Source: Oryza sativa Japonica Group
Taxonomy: Eukaryota; Streptophyta; Magnoliopsida; Poales; Poaceae
NCBI RefSeq assembly: GCF_034140825.1
Contig: NC_089041.1
Coordinates: forward strand, 26,115,501 to 26,179,500
DNA: 64,000 bases
Direction of reading: 5' to 3'
Of this stretch, positions 41,756 to 54,130 are shown piece by piece. A program made the translations under genes and the position numbers. Positions within the stretch are counted from its first letter, which is position 1; each line of letters begins with the position of its first letter. The notes beneath the pieces were generated by a model. That model had not been told where the DNA came from. It worked only from the letters and a program-made list of their open reading frames with translations, and made no database searches.

Positions 41756-42259
41756 TCACTCGAGCGCGACGGCGGCGCCGGCGGCCTTGAGCTTGGCGGC
41801 GAGCGCCTCGGCCTCCTCCTTGGGAAGCCCGGATCGCACCACGACCGGCGCCTTCTCCACGAGCTCCTTCGCCTCCTTCAGCCCCAGGTCCGTCACCGCG
41901 CGCACCTCCTTGATGATCTTTATCTTCGCCGCCGCCTCGTACTTCTCGATCTTGACATCGAACGACGTCTTCACCGCCGCGGCCTCCTCCGCGCCGGCGG
42001 AGCCGGAGGCGGCGTCTCCGGCCGCGCCAGTGGCCGCGGCCCCCGATGCGGCGCTCGACGTGAGCGAGAGGCGGAGCTTGAGCCGCAGGAGCGCCGAGTA
42101 GTCGTCGAGCTCGGCAGGGGAGAGTTCCAGGAGCTGGTCCGCTATGCGCGACAGCTTCGGGTCCTCCCCGGCGGCCGTCGCCGTCGCCGCCGCCGCCGCG
42201 GTGGAGAGGCGGCGGAGCCGGGGGATCAGCGGCGCGAATTTGGAAGCGAAGAGTGGCAT
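41756..42259 (-). CDS. Mitochondrial ribosomal protein bL12 (L7/L12)
   Basis: bL12 forms the ribosomal stalk that recruits translation factors. The intronless 167-residue product starts at 42259. It has a basic, Ser/Arg-rich N-terminus ([20 protein letters not shown]) fitting a mitochondrial presequence. The dimerisation helices follow ([30 protein letters not shown], about 34-65), then an Ala/Gly/Ser hinge (70-93) and the C-terminal domain ([52 protein letters not shown]). All conserved elements of the C-terminal domain are present. Location is inferred: plastid L12 proteins are usually of a different, less Ala-rich type with introns absent too, so organelle choice is not certain. It lies head to head with the ACINUS-like gene. 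Confidence 0.85.
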   Translation of the reverse strand: MPLFASKFAPLIPRLRRLSTAAAAATATAAGEDPKLSRIADQLLELSPAELDDYSALLRLKLRLSLTSSAASGAAATGAAGDAASGSAGAEEAAAVKTSFDVKIEKYEAAAKIKIIKEVRAVTDLGLKEAKELVEKAPVVVRSGLPKEEAEALAAKLKAAGAAVALE

Positions 42260-42581
42260 TTCGGTAAATCCCGGGAATTACGTGGTGAGGGGTTAGGGTT
42301 TTTTTGGCCCATTCGACACGACCCTTATACGAGAACACAAACACGTAGCCCCAACCATTCCGCCTTCCGATCACGAAAGCGTATTCGTTCTGGCCCGTTT
42401 AGGACGAGCCTCGTAGGCTCGAAGGCGGGTTTCAGTTTTTCTCTGCGGCTACCGGAGGCGTATTTTCCGCATACCGTGGCCCACCTGTCATTGAGAGTAG
42501 TGGCTGTTCCGCTCCGAGACAAGGACTCGCCATACGACTCCACAACACACTGCCTCCTGAGTCCTGACTCCCCCCGAGCGC

Positions 42582-42583
<2 letters not shown>
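42260..42583. promoter_or_regulatory. Shared promoter region of bL12m (-) and ACINUS-like gene (+)
   Basis: About 300 bp separates the bL12m ATG from the probable 5' UTR of the + strand gene. It contains TTAGGGTTTTTTTGGCCCATTC (telo-box-like AGGGTTT next to a GGCCCA word) at 42293-42314 and GGCCCGTTTAGGACG near 42392. Telo-box and GGCCCA words are typical of plant ribosomal protein and housekeeping promoters. No TATA box was chosen. Confidence 0.5.

Positions 42584-42616
<33 letters not shown>
42584..42616 (+). repeat. (TC)n microsatellite in predicted 5' UTR
   Basis: About 16 TC units in the probable leader of the ACINUS-like gene. CT-rich leaders are common in rice. Confidence 0.85.
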
Positions 42617-42620
<4 letters not shown>

Positions 42621-43766
42621 CGCACGCCTCGGCGGAGCGGAGCGGAGAGCAACAAAAGCGCAAAAACCCTCGTAGAGATCGAAACCGCCGCGGCGGGGTG
42701 GGATCGCGTGTTCCGATCGTGCGGAGGCCTCCCGCTCTTATCGAGAGGCTTTCGATCCGCTTGCGATTTTTTTTCTGGGATTTTTTTGGTGCATTTTTTT
42801 CGGTTTTTTTGTTTTCCATTTCAGGTGGCGCGTGGGGGATCGGTGGATTCCTGGAGTTGCTGGTCGGTGGAAATCGTTTCTCTTCGTGTGCGCGTTTGCG
42901 TTTGTTCTGGGGTTTTTGTTTTGGGTGGTGGGTTTTGATCCGGTTGCTGCGGGCTTGTAGGTTGGATTTTGCGGTTTGGGAGAAAGGTGGTGATTCGCTC
43001 CGTACACTGTTGAGATTTCTCTGTGACTCTGCGTTGGTGTTGTTGCTAGGTGAGCTGCGAGCTTCCGTCCGTTTGCGATGTGCCGATGTTTAGGGTTTTA
43101 CTTGAGGGTCCATTTGATATTCCTTATTATGTTTTAGAGCACAATCTAGGGTTCTAGACTGGCATCATTACGCTGCATGTAAATGTATTATCAAGTTGGG
43201 GGTTAGGGATTTAGGTGGGGATCACTTGTGATTGGGGTTGAAACCTGAAAGTAATCGGAGACGTCTGCAATGCGTTATGTGTATATGTGTTTCGGGTATG
43301 CTGCTAAAGTGAAGTCTCTAACTGCCTCATGTTGTTTTGCATGTTCCTTGTGTGCGGAAATGTCGTATGTAATGTTTTCATGCTTAATATAGGAATTGTT
43401 CTCAGCTGTTTCTCCCTTGTACTTAGCATACAGCTCGTATCAAATGTAAAATTCTGTTTTGACATGGAGCATATCAGTATAGGAATTTTTCACCAGAATC
43501 TGGGAGTTGGATCTTTTGAAGAACAAATTTTGTCTGCATATAAACTGCTACTTCATCAGAATTCCTAATGCAAGAATGCATATACATGGCATGACTTAAC
43601 TATATACATACTTGTGCAGTTTCAACTGAAGATTACAGTTATTCAGTCTGTTCTTGTTTCATTATAACTGTAATTTCCAGTTCTACATGTTAGAAGGCTG
43701 CACATTGTTCCTATTTAATTGTATAGCCACTTTGATTGTGATAAGTGTGAATTTTTGGCAGTCACA

Positions 43767-46700
43767 ATGTCAACGTGTCCTGTGCTGAATGACCGACCAA
43801 TTGATGAGTGGAAGGTTACTGAATTGAAGGATGAGCTCCGTAGGAGGGATCTATCTATTAAAGGTTTGAAGGATGATCTTGTGAAGAGGCTTGCTGAGGC
43901 CCTTCAGGGGGAGGTTATTGATGGCGGGGAAGAAACAGTCAATGGAACTCCCCCTGTGGAGAATCAGACACAAGACGGAGCTCTTGTTTTAGATGATGCA
44001 TCTGGTTTCCAGGCTTCAGCAGAACAAAATGTTGATGAAGGCCCTGCTGAGGTTGCTGCAAAGAATGAAGGCCTTGTCTCTGTTATAGAAGCTAGTACAG
44101 AGGGCGGAACTCTTGTTTTAGATGATGGATCTGGTTTCCAGGCTTCAACGGAACAAAATGTTGATGAAGGTCCTGCTGAGGTTGCTGCAAAGAATGAAGG
44201 CCTTGCCTCTGTTACAGAAGCTAGTACAGAGGACGGAACTCTTGTTTTAGCTGATGCATCTGGTATCCAGGCTTCAACGGAACAAAATGTTGATGAAGGT
44301 CCTTCTGAGGTTGCTGCAAAGAATGAAGGCCTTGTCTCTGTTACAGAAGCTAGTAAAGATAGTGCAATTGCTACTACAGAAGTTAGTCAGGAAGCAGTTG
44401 TTGCCGCTGCAGAGGTTAGTCCGGAGGCTCTAGTTGCTGTTACAGAGGTCAGTGAGGCCCCTCTAGTTGATGTGGCCGGAACTAATGAAAATTCTCTAGG
44501 TGATGCAGAAGCAACTAAAGAAGGTGATCCAGAATCTGTTCCAAGTGACAGTAATGTGGTGAAGGAAGTATGTTCACATGCTGAAATTCATTGTGAGGTC
44601 ATTGCAGAGAAGACTCCAGACAATGGCAGCAGCAAGAAAATGACTGTTGATGACATATCATCTGATGATACCAGTACTAATACCAAGTTGGAGGAATCAT
44701 CTGCTAAAGGTGAACCATGTGTCAGTATAGGCTGTGAGATTCTAGAACAGGAAACGAAATCATCACATCTTGATGTTATTTTGTCACATGCTGACGCTGT
44801 TGCAAGTGCAGAGGAAATGATTACAGAGAGCCTGATTCTTAAGAAAGATTCCAATGAGAATGATTTAATGTATGAGAAGGACCAAAAGGATTCTGACCAC
44901 ATAAGCACTGACTGCAAACCCGAGCAGTCTGGACCAAAGGATCAGGTATCTGAAGTCAACCAAGATCTAGAGTCTCAAATTAAGTGTGTGTCAATTTCTC
45001 CTGATGATATACTAGTCAATAAAAACGACAATGTAGAAGGCAACATGAACGCTGACAATTTTGATTTAGGACTAGAGTCTAAGCAGGATATTGTCAAGCC
45101 ATCATCCAGCAATCCCTCCTCCGTTGGTGATGATTTGCAGACACCAGATGATGACAAAGAGATATCTCTGATCGACATGTCTCTGCAAGATACTGATATG
45201 AGCTTGAAAAAGAAAGAAGGCAGTCCTGATAGTATTTATCCTGAAAAACTAAATTTGGATAGGAGTTCAGGAGATGAATCAATGGAGGAGGATGCGATGG
45301 AAACTAAGCACATGGATTCCAAAACAATACCTGATTATCTCGAAGGAAAGAGTGAGGTCACCTTAGAGCATGTGAGTTCAGGAGATGAATCAATGGAGGA
45401 GGATGTGATGGAAACTAAGCACGTGGATTCCAATACAAAAGTTGAACATGTGAGTTCAGGAGATGAATCAATGGAGGAGGATGTGATGGAAACTAAGCAC
45501 GTGGATTCCAATACAAAACCTGATTATCTCGAAGGAAAGAATGATGTCACCTTAGAGCATGTGGTAAAAGAGGTGATCCTCCTTGATACTGTCACTGAGG
45601 GTTCATCTGTAGATCAAAAGGAAGCTATAAGTCAAGAGAAGCCAGTAATGCCGACTGAAAAGAGGAAAGCTGAAGGTCTGTCTTCATCCCCTTACAGTGT
45701 TCAGTCATTTTTGCAGTGTTATGATGACACCTTTCTGCTTTTGTTTCATTTGTTTTTTTCTATGCTTTGATGCACATTATCTGAGATCTGTAAGTGTCCG
45801 GAGTGAAGTGCATTATATCTACTGTTTGATACTAGTATGTTCTATGGAACAATTGTACCCTTTTTATGCTCTTTTACATTTTCTGTGTATACACTTTTTT
45901 AAAATTACTTAAGTAAGATTTCTCATCATAATTTCACATGCTTCAGTCCTCAAGTTGATAATAATTGATATAAGGTTGAAATGGTCTCTATTTTTTGTTT
46001 TAACTCACTGTTGAATGCACAGATCAAGAAGTTGTTGCAAATAATGAGCCAATCAAACGTCAGCGCCTATGGAATGTGGATGATGTCAAACCTGAGCAAG
46101 CAACTTCCAAACTAAGTGGTTCTGATGCTTCTAAAGTTGTACACCCGCCTGCTCGAAGACGTTCTTTTGGCAGGTCTGATTCAACAGCACGTGGAAATTC
46201 TCCGAAGGAGAGGATGGGTGAGGTTTCTCTTCCTTTTTAGTAAAGTATATACTTCACCATTGTTACCAAATTCATCTCTTGCCTATTCATATTTCAGTAC
46301 CACCGCCTCAGAAACCTGCAACAACTTCCTTGAGAATCGATCGATTTGTGCGCCCGTTCACTTTGAAAGCTGTGCAAGAGCTTCTTGGTAAAACTGGATC
46401 TGTTTGTAGCTTTTGGATGGATCCTATCAAGACTCATTGCTATGTCACAGTATGTCCTTAACTTGCAAATATATTATGTTACATCTGCAGAATATTATCA
46501 AAAGTGCATTCATGCTTATAAATTACTATGGCATTTCCACACTGCATTCTTTTTCAGTATAATTACTTCAGGCTTCAAAGCATTTCATCATATTGCTGTC
46601 TGTACTCTTTGTAATTTGCAACGGTATAATTGTATTGATTTGTCTTCTTGTCCACACTGATTTTCAGTTCTCTTCGGTGGAGGAAGCTCTGGCTACCAGG

Positions 46701-47132
46701 AATGCTGTTTACAATCTCCAATGGCCTCCAAACAATGGCAGTTCCTTAGTTGCTGAATTCGTTGATCCACATGAGGTGAAGGCCAAACTTGAACCCCCTC
46801 CCCCACCTCCAGCACCTATCAACCCCACAGCAGCTACAGCACCTTCCCACCAATCCAAGGCCAACCAAATCATGCCTCCTCATGCTGCTGATACATCAAG
46901 GGGGCTATTACCCACACCACCAGCACTTGCTAGGCTTCCAACCTTCAACAACGCACCAGCGAGGGAGATGCTTCCGCCCGCTCCAAAGAACCCAGAACCA
47001 CCTGTGGTGGTGACTCTTGATGATCTCTTTAGGAAGACACAGGCCTCTCCGAGGATCTACTACATGCCTGTTTCAGAAGAGGTGGTATCTGCCAAGCTTG
47101 CAGCACGCGGCAAAGGGAAGAAGGCAGCGTAG
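43767..47132 (+). CDS. ACINUS-like SAP, RRM and RSB protein
   Basis: ACINUS is a nuclear splicing-associated protein that joins RNPS1 and SAP18 (ASAP complex). Coding exons are 43767-45675, 46023-46217, 46298-46449 and 46668-47132, all GT-AG, giving 906 residues. A SAP DNA/RNA-binding domain lies at 12-46 (DEWKVTELKDELRRRDLSIK, GLKDDLVKRLAEAL). The long acidic middle has three copies of a roughly 40-residue unit (LVLDDASGFQAS, EQNVDEGPAEVAAKNEGL; 43975-44340) and three of SSGDESMEEDVMETKH (45265-45510). An RRM-like region spans 711-785 (IDRFVRPFTLKAVQELL, FWMDPIKTHCYVTFSS). A Pro-rich stretch and an RSB motif (LDDLFRKTQASPRIYYMPVS, near 869-888) end it. A leader exon probably ends at about 42823, with an intron up to 43761. 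Confidence 0.9.
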
Positions 47133-48027
47133 GGTGGCTCAAATTTGCTGCTGCTGCTGCTGCCATGAGTGGTACAATTTGACACTTGAAGAGGCTTTTG
47201 CAAGGGTTAGGTCTTGAGAGCCGAGAAGGTCATTTTGGTTGTACATACAACTAGGTGTAGTTTTCTGCATCTCCGAAACTGTTAGCTGTTGCTCGCCCAT
47301 GCCGATCTGGATTGTATGTTAATTGTGCACCTTTTGATCGATGGAGACGATGCTTACCTTCAATGTTGATGAACTGGGGGAATGCATATGTGCTAAGTCG
47401 CAGCATTTCCCCCCTAAACTCGTCGCGCAAACTATTGGTTCCGTTTGTGAACCTGGCAATGTTTTGTAATCCGTTCTTCTGAACTGGGTGGATGGCTGCA
47501 TGCTGCTTCATCACAAAAGAAGATAAAAACTAGGTGGTTCTATTTGTGTTTTGTTCTAATAAATCACGGCGTGATTTTGAATGAAAATGCACACAAAAAA
47601 CTGTAAAAATGAGCCTCTAAATTTGTTCTCGCAAAAACTAAAGTAAAAAACATCTGCATAAATTCTTTGCAAGTTTGCAAGGCTTAAGATAGGCTTCACA
47701 AAGAACTCGTCCATGGGCCACGGCCCATGTACTTTTACCGGTTTATCGGCCCAATTCGAACCGTAAAGAGGAACGGGTCTCCGACTCCTCGTAGTTTTCT
47801 CTCTCTTTTTTCCTAACTCGAGTCTTTTTCTTCTCTCTACGCCAGAATTATCTTTCTCATCTCCTCCCTCACGCAAGCGACTTTGCAGTAACAAACCAAC
47901 CAACCCTCCTCGCCGCGGCCGCCGCCACCGCGAAGTCGGCGACCCGTATTACGCTGCCGGCAGCGGAAGCCCTCCCTAACCCCTCCCCTCTCCTCCTGCC
48001 CCGTCGAATTGGGCGCGGGGCCTCGAG
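47133..48027 (+). other. 3' UTR of the ACINUS-like gene and upstream region of the ATG14-like gene
   Basis: There is no separate gene. A CTG run follows the stop near 47147-47162. From about 47700 the sequence becomes promoter-like, with GGGCCACGGCCCATG near 47714 and TCGGCCCAATTC near 47745, then a CT-rich and finally GC-rich leader. Confidence 0.5.
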
Positions 48028-51000
48028 ATGATGGCGTCCCGGCGGGGCAGCGGCGGCAACACCAGCAGCTGCTGCGCGCTCTGCGAGGGATCCAACCTCC
48101 CGTCCTGCTGCTCGGCCTGCGTGAACTCCAAGTAGGATGTTCTACTTGTGCCCCCCTGATTCGATCAGAGGTTGATTGATGGCCTCCGTGTTTGGATTGA
48201 TCCTAACTCTGTATGGTGCTGTTGGATTTTGGGGTTTGTGCAGGCTGGCGGAATACCACGCGAAGCTGCGGATGATGAAGAATCTCCGCGACTCCCTCAA
48301 CGCCCGTATAGCCACGCGCCTCGATGCCAAGGTTGGTGGTGCCCTGAATTCTCCCCCATTCCCCCGAGACTGTAACAAATTAGGTCTCGTTTGGTGGTTA
48401 GTTTCCACGTATGATGCCTCAGTTTGGACTCTATGAGACTATGACCTGGGTTTAGTTATAAGTTCTGCATGTGTAAAATATCTTGTTGGGTCGAGAGGCG
48501 TAGTGTGTATCTGAAACTAGGATGGCAATGGTTGTATCGATTGTGTCTGAATAGCTGTATGCTGTAAAGTTTTGGTGTTTGGTTAGACCATTATCCTGAA
48601 AGACTGCATCTTTGACTTGTTTATAGAGGAAAGGGGACGAGCAGAGAAACTGGAGGGTGAGCAAGGCACACGATATCAAGGAGCTGAGGGATCATCTCGC
48701 TGAACTGAAAAGGCGAAATGCGATAGGTTAACACCGTGTACTCATCATATGTGTTAAGATGCCAATAAGTGATACTGAGTTCTGATTATTGAATTGATGT
48801 TCTTGCAGAGAAGAAGAAAGCTGAGCAGGCATCACGTGATCTCAGAGAGAGAACGGCATTGTTGAATTTGGCTTTTGTCACGGTATGAGGCTGTCTTTCT
48901 TAGTGTTTCCCTTTGATTAAAAAATAAAACCCTGACAGGTTACTTATCTTTCATATATCTTGTTTCTCATTGCCAGCTGAAAAAGAAGCGAAATGATTCA
49001 TCGGTGATGCACACCAATGCCATGAAAGCAGCACAGATGGGTCTTGTGAGTCATATTTGCTTCTGCTTCTTTACTTGTTTGATTGGTGTAGTAAGACCTC
49101 ATTTGTTATCCATTATCTATCTGGCCTATTTTCCCTGTTACTGAAGGACTTTATATTTTGTTGGCAGATGGCAACTACCTCAGAGCATTTAAAAATGCAG
49201 TCAAAAGCTATGAAGCAACTTTGCAGATTGTTCCCATTGCGACGAGTAAGTTTTATATTGTTTTTAACAGCATGTAGCTTCTACTGAAATTTACATTTTC
49301 CACTGTCTAAATTCACATGTTTGTGGTATTATGCTGTTATTTGCCCTCTTCGTCATGTTCAATTATTAAATTTTGTTACCTAAAAAAAATCCTTTTGATA
49401 ATATTGTTTAAATATTCTCTGGAGTTCCATTAATAAGGATTTGTATGTATTCATTTCAATCTGTAGGTTATTAAGGATGGCGAACAGAATGATGGCTACA
49501 ATGGTCCATATGATGTAATATGCAACGCTCGTCTACCTCGTGGTCTCGACCCACATTCAGTTCCATCCGAAGAATTATCAGCTTCTTTGGGGTACAGCTG
49601 CGCATAATAATAATATATTGAAATATACTAGTATGTGTATTTGGTTCTCAATTCTGTGGAACTTAACATTTATTTCTTTTTGTTCCAGGTACATGTTACA
49701 GCTCCTCAGTATTGTAGTTCCTATCCTAGCCGCACCTGTCCTCCACATATCTGGCTTTGGGGTAAGATGAAATTCAGTGTCATGACTATCAACCCTTGGC
49801 TTTAGCATGCTACATTGGGAGATTCAGTATATTTGTCCTGTAGCTGTAGATGTGGATGCATTTACAATCTGTCTGAGACTAGTTAGGATCATGGCATTTT
49901 TATGCAAATTCATGCAAATATATTCTGCATGCGATGCTTGTTTAGATTTTTATATGCATATGCTCTCAATCGATTATTCAGTTGGTTGTATGGCTGATAT
50001 ATTCAATTTCTTTATAATGTATTATTAGGCTTCGTGTTCACGTGTATGGCAGCGTAGTTCCTACTGGAGCACACGACAGTCCCAAAGGTAGTATATATGG
50101 GAAAGTGCAGCACATCTCTTTCTCTGCAACACACAAACATTCTGATGTGATAATGTTTTCTTCTTTTCAGCAAAGTCTACCCACTTTTTATACCTAGGAA
50201 AAATAATTGCTCTGTTGGTGAGGATAATTCATGGACGGAAAGTGGTTCGGGTAACTTTGGTGTTCAATCTGTTGATTCAGACAACAAATCGGTTCTTGAC
50301 TCCAAGAGAAGCAATAGCTTTAACTTCTCTATTGCATCTTCTCACTCCATGGAGAGGCACCAAGATTTGCAAAGAGGAATATCATTACTAAAGACAAGTG
50401 TTACTGCCATTACTACCTATTACTATAACTCATTGGGTATGGATGTGCCATCCAATCTTTCTACTTTTGAAGCATTTGCAAAGTTGCTCCATATGCTATC
50501 ATCATTAAAGGTCCTTCGCACAACTCTTCAATCGAACGTTGCTTCAAGGTATAATTAACATGTTATTGGATTACAATGCATAAATGTATCTATGATTGCA
50601 TATTCTTGGTTATCAAAAATAAAACAGAAGTTCAATTCTCTGTTCTGCATGCAGGTCAGAGAAGCAAGGACAGCAACTAAATAGATCTATATGGAAAGCG
50701 AGCTCCGCTATCTCATCTAACAGCAGCCTGATGGACAGTGTGAACACAGCTATAATGGTAATCTACTAGTAGCCTTTCTTTTTGCTTTTTATACATTGTG
50801 TATACTTTCAATGTGGTTACATCACAACTGATAGGATCTCTGCTTTAATCAGCCTAGTTCTCTGGACAACCTCCTGCTGAACTCCAACACGAGCTTCCTG
50901 TATAGCGGTAAACCGACGAAGCATGGTGGAGTTCCAGACAACATTTTAGAAGGCTGGGATATGGTAGAGCGCGACGTCCTACCACCACCACCGTCGCGGG

Positions 51001-51065
51001 TTGAAGACGTTGCGCAATGGGAAAGAGCCCACACCTTCAATCGCACTGGCTCCAAAAAGAAGTGA
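48028..51065 (+). CDS. ATG14-like subunit of autophagy PI3-kinase complex
   Basis: ATG14 directs the VPS34 PI3-kinase complex to autophagosome formation sites. Twelve exons fit: 48028-48131, 48244-48331, 48627-48726, 48809-48882, 48977-49045, 49168-49245, 49467-49591, 49689-49761, 50029-50087, 50171-50548, 50655-50757 and 50853-51065. All are GT-AG with matching phases, giving 487 residues. The N-terminus has the paired cysteines of the family (CCALCEGSNLPSCCSAC, 15-31). A coiled coil (about 35-150: LAEYHAKLRMMKNLRDSL, KELRDHLAELKRRNA) comes next. The conserved core of the Atg14/Vps38 family follows (ICNARLPRGLDPHSVPSEEL, ASLGYMLQLLSIVVPILAAP). Two Met codons open the frame; the first is used here. 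A poly(A) signal AATAAA lies at 51289. UVRAG/VPS38 is the main alternative, but the cysteine cluster favours ATG14. Confidence 0.88.
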
Positions 51066-51655
51066 TGGTTAGGCGCTCATGTATTCTCTGAAGCCAGGCT
51101 GTTAATTTAGGACACTGCAAGCCTCTGCATAGGCTTTCAGCTGATCATAAGGTTTTTGGTTGATGTACAGAACTGACCATAACCTGTGACAATGAATATG
51201 CAGAGAAGAGGGTGTAATTGATCAGCTGGCATCTGTAAAGCACCTTCAATTTGTAAATATACATGTAATTGTACAGTACTTCCTATCCAATAAAAAAATA
51301 TAGTTGAAATGTGCCTGCTCATTCATATGCTCATTCTCCACACCTGCAACTACAAAATGAGCAAAATGAAGAACATCATACTTGTACTTGGCTTGAAAAA
51401 TTTGCTGTATGTGTGTTCTTTTGCAGCAAGAGTGAAATACACGCTGTAATCAGAAAGGAAATGGTATAAATCGCACCTACATTTTTTTTAATTTGAATTT
51501 TAGAGAAGAGAAGTGATCCACGTGTCACCATCGCGAGGCGTTCCCTCCATTTCACCACAAAAAGGAAAAAAAAAAGACGGAAAAACTGCGCCTCCAAGCT
51601 CCGACCTCTCTCCCCTCCTCCGCGCCCTAACCCTAGGCCCTCCGCGTCGCCGGCG
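51066..51655 (+). other. ATG14-like 3' UTR and J-protein upstream region
   Basis: There is no gene. The 3' UTR runs to the AATAAA at 51289-51294. The rest is A/T-rich, then turns GC-rich just before the next ATG, with CCCTAACCCTAGGCCC (telo-box-like) at 51625-51640. Confidence 0.5.
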
Positions 51656-53640
51656 ATGAGCGGCCTCCGAGCCATCTCCACCCTACTCCACACCTGCGCC
51701 GCCGCCGCCGCGGGAGGCTCCAGTCGGCGGGTCGCTCTCGCGCCGCCGCTCGGTCGGAGCTTCCGCGTCCCGTGGAGGGCGCCCTCCGCGTTCGTCTTCG
51801 ACGAGGTCGCGAGGGCCGCGGGGGGCGAGCGGAGGAGGGTGTCTACGCGCGCAGCGAGCTGGGATTCGGAGAAATCACCGTACGAGACGCTCGGTATGAT
51901 GACACTATTGCCCCCCCCTGCTGGTGAGAGCTAGTGGATATGCAGTTGGAATCAGGATTGGTACCTGGGGATTTTGTTGTGTGGAAGTGTGGAACATTAT
52001 CGATTTTGTTATCACTGCCTTCGATACGATGGAGCTTCAATGGTGATCAGTATTGGGGATTGGTTGCCAGAATCTGATCGTTTGATCTAGCTGTTTGATG
52101 CCAAAATTGTGGATTGGTTGCTAGTTTCTTATCGTTTCAGTGTGCCCTAGTTTATTTTAGTTTGATATGTACTGTGTAGTGTGGACATGGAATTAGCCGT
52201 GAAACTTATGGGTGCGTCTTTTTGGTGCGGTGTATGGTTCGAAGAGCTGGACAGGGATGCAGATGAGGAGACAATAAAGACGGCATACAGGCGATTGGCC
52301 AAGTTCTATCACCCTGATGGTATGCTCTTTACAGTTATTTCTACTTTTCCTATCAAGCAATCTTCTGTTCCTGTTTATTGCTATCTTGCCAAGTTTTGGT
52401 TGTAAGCCTGTAAAAAATCCGATCTCTTGCCTGGCATACTTTGCGCAGCATAAAGCTATTTCTGCATGTGTAAGTGTGCATATATCTAGCATGAGATTTT
52501 AGTGGAATGGACAATTATACAAAATTATGGTAGTGTAGAGTTGCAGAATATGTACTCTAACATTATGATTCATCCATTCATAAGCATCAAAATTAAGTGG
52601 TCCTCTTCAAGCCTATTAAAAAGCCAAAAGGGAATATGCACCGATAAATAAATTCAAGACTAACCAAAGTATGTCTAGCAAAGCCTGGCAAAAAAAAATA
52701 TGTCTAGCAAAGAGAAGTGATAGGTTGGTAGTTTACCTGCTGATAAATAAGTGAAGTGTGCAATAAACTGGTGCATGGCAATACAGGAGGGCACTTTTTA
52801 GTTGATTAGTGCTATTTGGTATTCATGGCCAATTAATGTTATTTGGTATGCATGGCCCAATAGTTTTTTTTTTTCTGTTCATTCCATCTGATTATTTTGT
52901 CCTCTTAGTTTATGATGGTAAGGGAACCCTTGAGGAAGGGGAAACTGCCGAAGCCCGCTTCATCAAAATCCAAGCAGCATATGAGCTACTGATTGATGAC
53001 CAAAGGAGAAAGTCATATGACAGAGAGCATCATGTGAATCCAATGAAGGTCTGGGTTTCTTTGGCCACTTATTGATTATTGTGTCAAATTTCTATATCAT
53101 TTTGATAATTTGAAATTGCGAGTGTTGAAATGTATTGCAGAGAAATTTTAGTCAATAGAGGCTTTTCTGTTCTGAAAGCTTCTTTTTGTCCATTCGTCAG
53201 GCTTCTCAGGCATGGATGGAGTGGGTGATGAAAAAGCGAAAAGCTTTTGATCAACGTGGTGACATGGCAGTAGCTGCTTGGGCTGAGCAACAGCATCGGG
53301 AAATGACATTACGTGCTCGCCGTCTCTCACGATCAAAGGTAATATTAGAACATTTCTTTGTCATTGTTATCTTCATGCTTTTTATATCTAGGTCTGATTT
53401 TATAAGCACTGGATCCAGATTGATCCTGAGGAGGAGAGGAAACTGTTTGCCAAGGAAAAGAAGGCATCCATGGAATTCTACAGCACCACTCTAAAGAGGC
53501 ATACCCTTGTCCTGCGGAAGAGGGATATTATGCGCAAGAAGGCAGAGGAAGACAAGAAGAAAGAGATCAGTAGACTTCTAGCTCTTGAGGGGCTTGAGCT
53601 AGATACAGATGAAGACGACAACATAAATTTCCTAAAGTAA
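51656..53640 (+). CDS. J-domain (DnaJ-like) protein, organelle-targeted
   Basis: J-domain proteins stimulate Hsp70 ATPase activity. Exons are 51656-51893, 52245-52319, 52909-53048, 53201-53338 and 53419-53640, all GT-AG, giving 270 residues. Residues 1-70 are Ala/Arg/Ser-rich with few acids (HTCAAAAAGGSSRRVALAPP), fitting a plastid or mitochondrial transit peptide. The J-domain (about 73-143) has SPYETLELDRDADEETIK, AYRRLAKFYHPD with the key HPD at 102-104, an insert (VYDGKGTLEEGETAEA), then FIKIQAAYELLIDDQRR. The C-terminal half is a charged helical part (AWMEWVMKKRKAFDQRGDMA, EEERKLFAKEKKASMEFY) ending in an acidic DTDEDDNINFLK. No Gly/Phe-rich or zinc-finger parts occur, so it is a type III J-protein. 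Confidence 0.88.
52684..52698 (+). mobile_element. 15-bp LINE 3'-end insertion in a J-protein intron
   Basis: CCTGGC plus nine A lies between perfect 14-bp direct repeats TATGTCTAGCAAAG (52670-52683 and 52699-52712). The CCTGGC-A(n) end equals the last bases of the LINE at 10971-11586 (GACCTGGCAAAAAAA). It is best read as an extremely 5'-truncated LINE insertion. Confidence 0.72.
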
Positions 53641-54130
53641 CTACGCAAATGTTCTTTCACAAATTCCATCCACCTCTCCCAGCATATACTAGAAGGTTTC
53701 GCCAAAGTTCCATTTAGTGAATATATATTGACGCAAGAAAAAATGAGCTCAAGGGAAACATTGGATCATAACTGTTGGAAATCCAGAATTCTCCCATGGA
53801 GCAGAAAGATGTGGCCAACGGCGAAATCCATCTGGGCCAACTGCTGCAACCTGCAGCCCAGTGATTCAATCAAAGTTCTTTATGCAGATCCTCTATTCAT
53901 TGTTTCCAGCAGATGGACTGTATTGCAAGGGATATGACTATCAGATATGTATACTTGTTACATGCGAAATTGTAATTATGCTAGGGTAATTTTGTAACCT
54001 TCTTGTTTGTCCGAGCAAAACAAAGTGCATTCTCTGTGTGGTGCCTCTAGCTCTGACACTTTGTAAATACTACAGAAAACATCCAAAGCTATTGTTTACT
54101 GGGCATGAATAATGTTGTTTCAAATCATCC
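53641..54130 (+). other. 3' region of the J-protein gene
   Basis: There is no gene. It is probable 3' UTR and spacer; nothing else was recognised. Confidence 0.4.

Noticed and set aside
41628-42374. A 248-codon frame across the bL12m gene in another minus frame
   Set aside because: It is a GC-rich shadow of the bL12m frame; only the bL12m frame has family motifs.
47556-47903. Minus frame of 115 codons upstream of the ATG14-like gene
   Set aside because: It overlaps the promoter of the + strand gene and has no recognisable domain.
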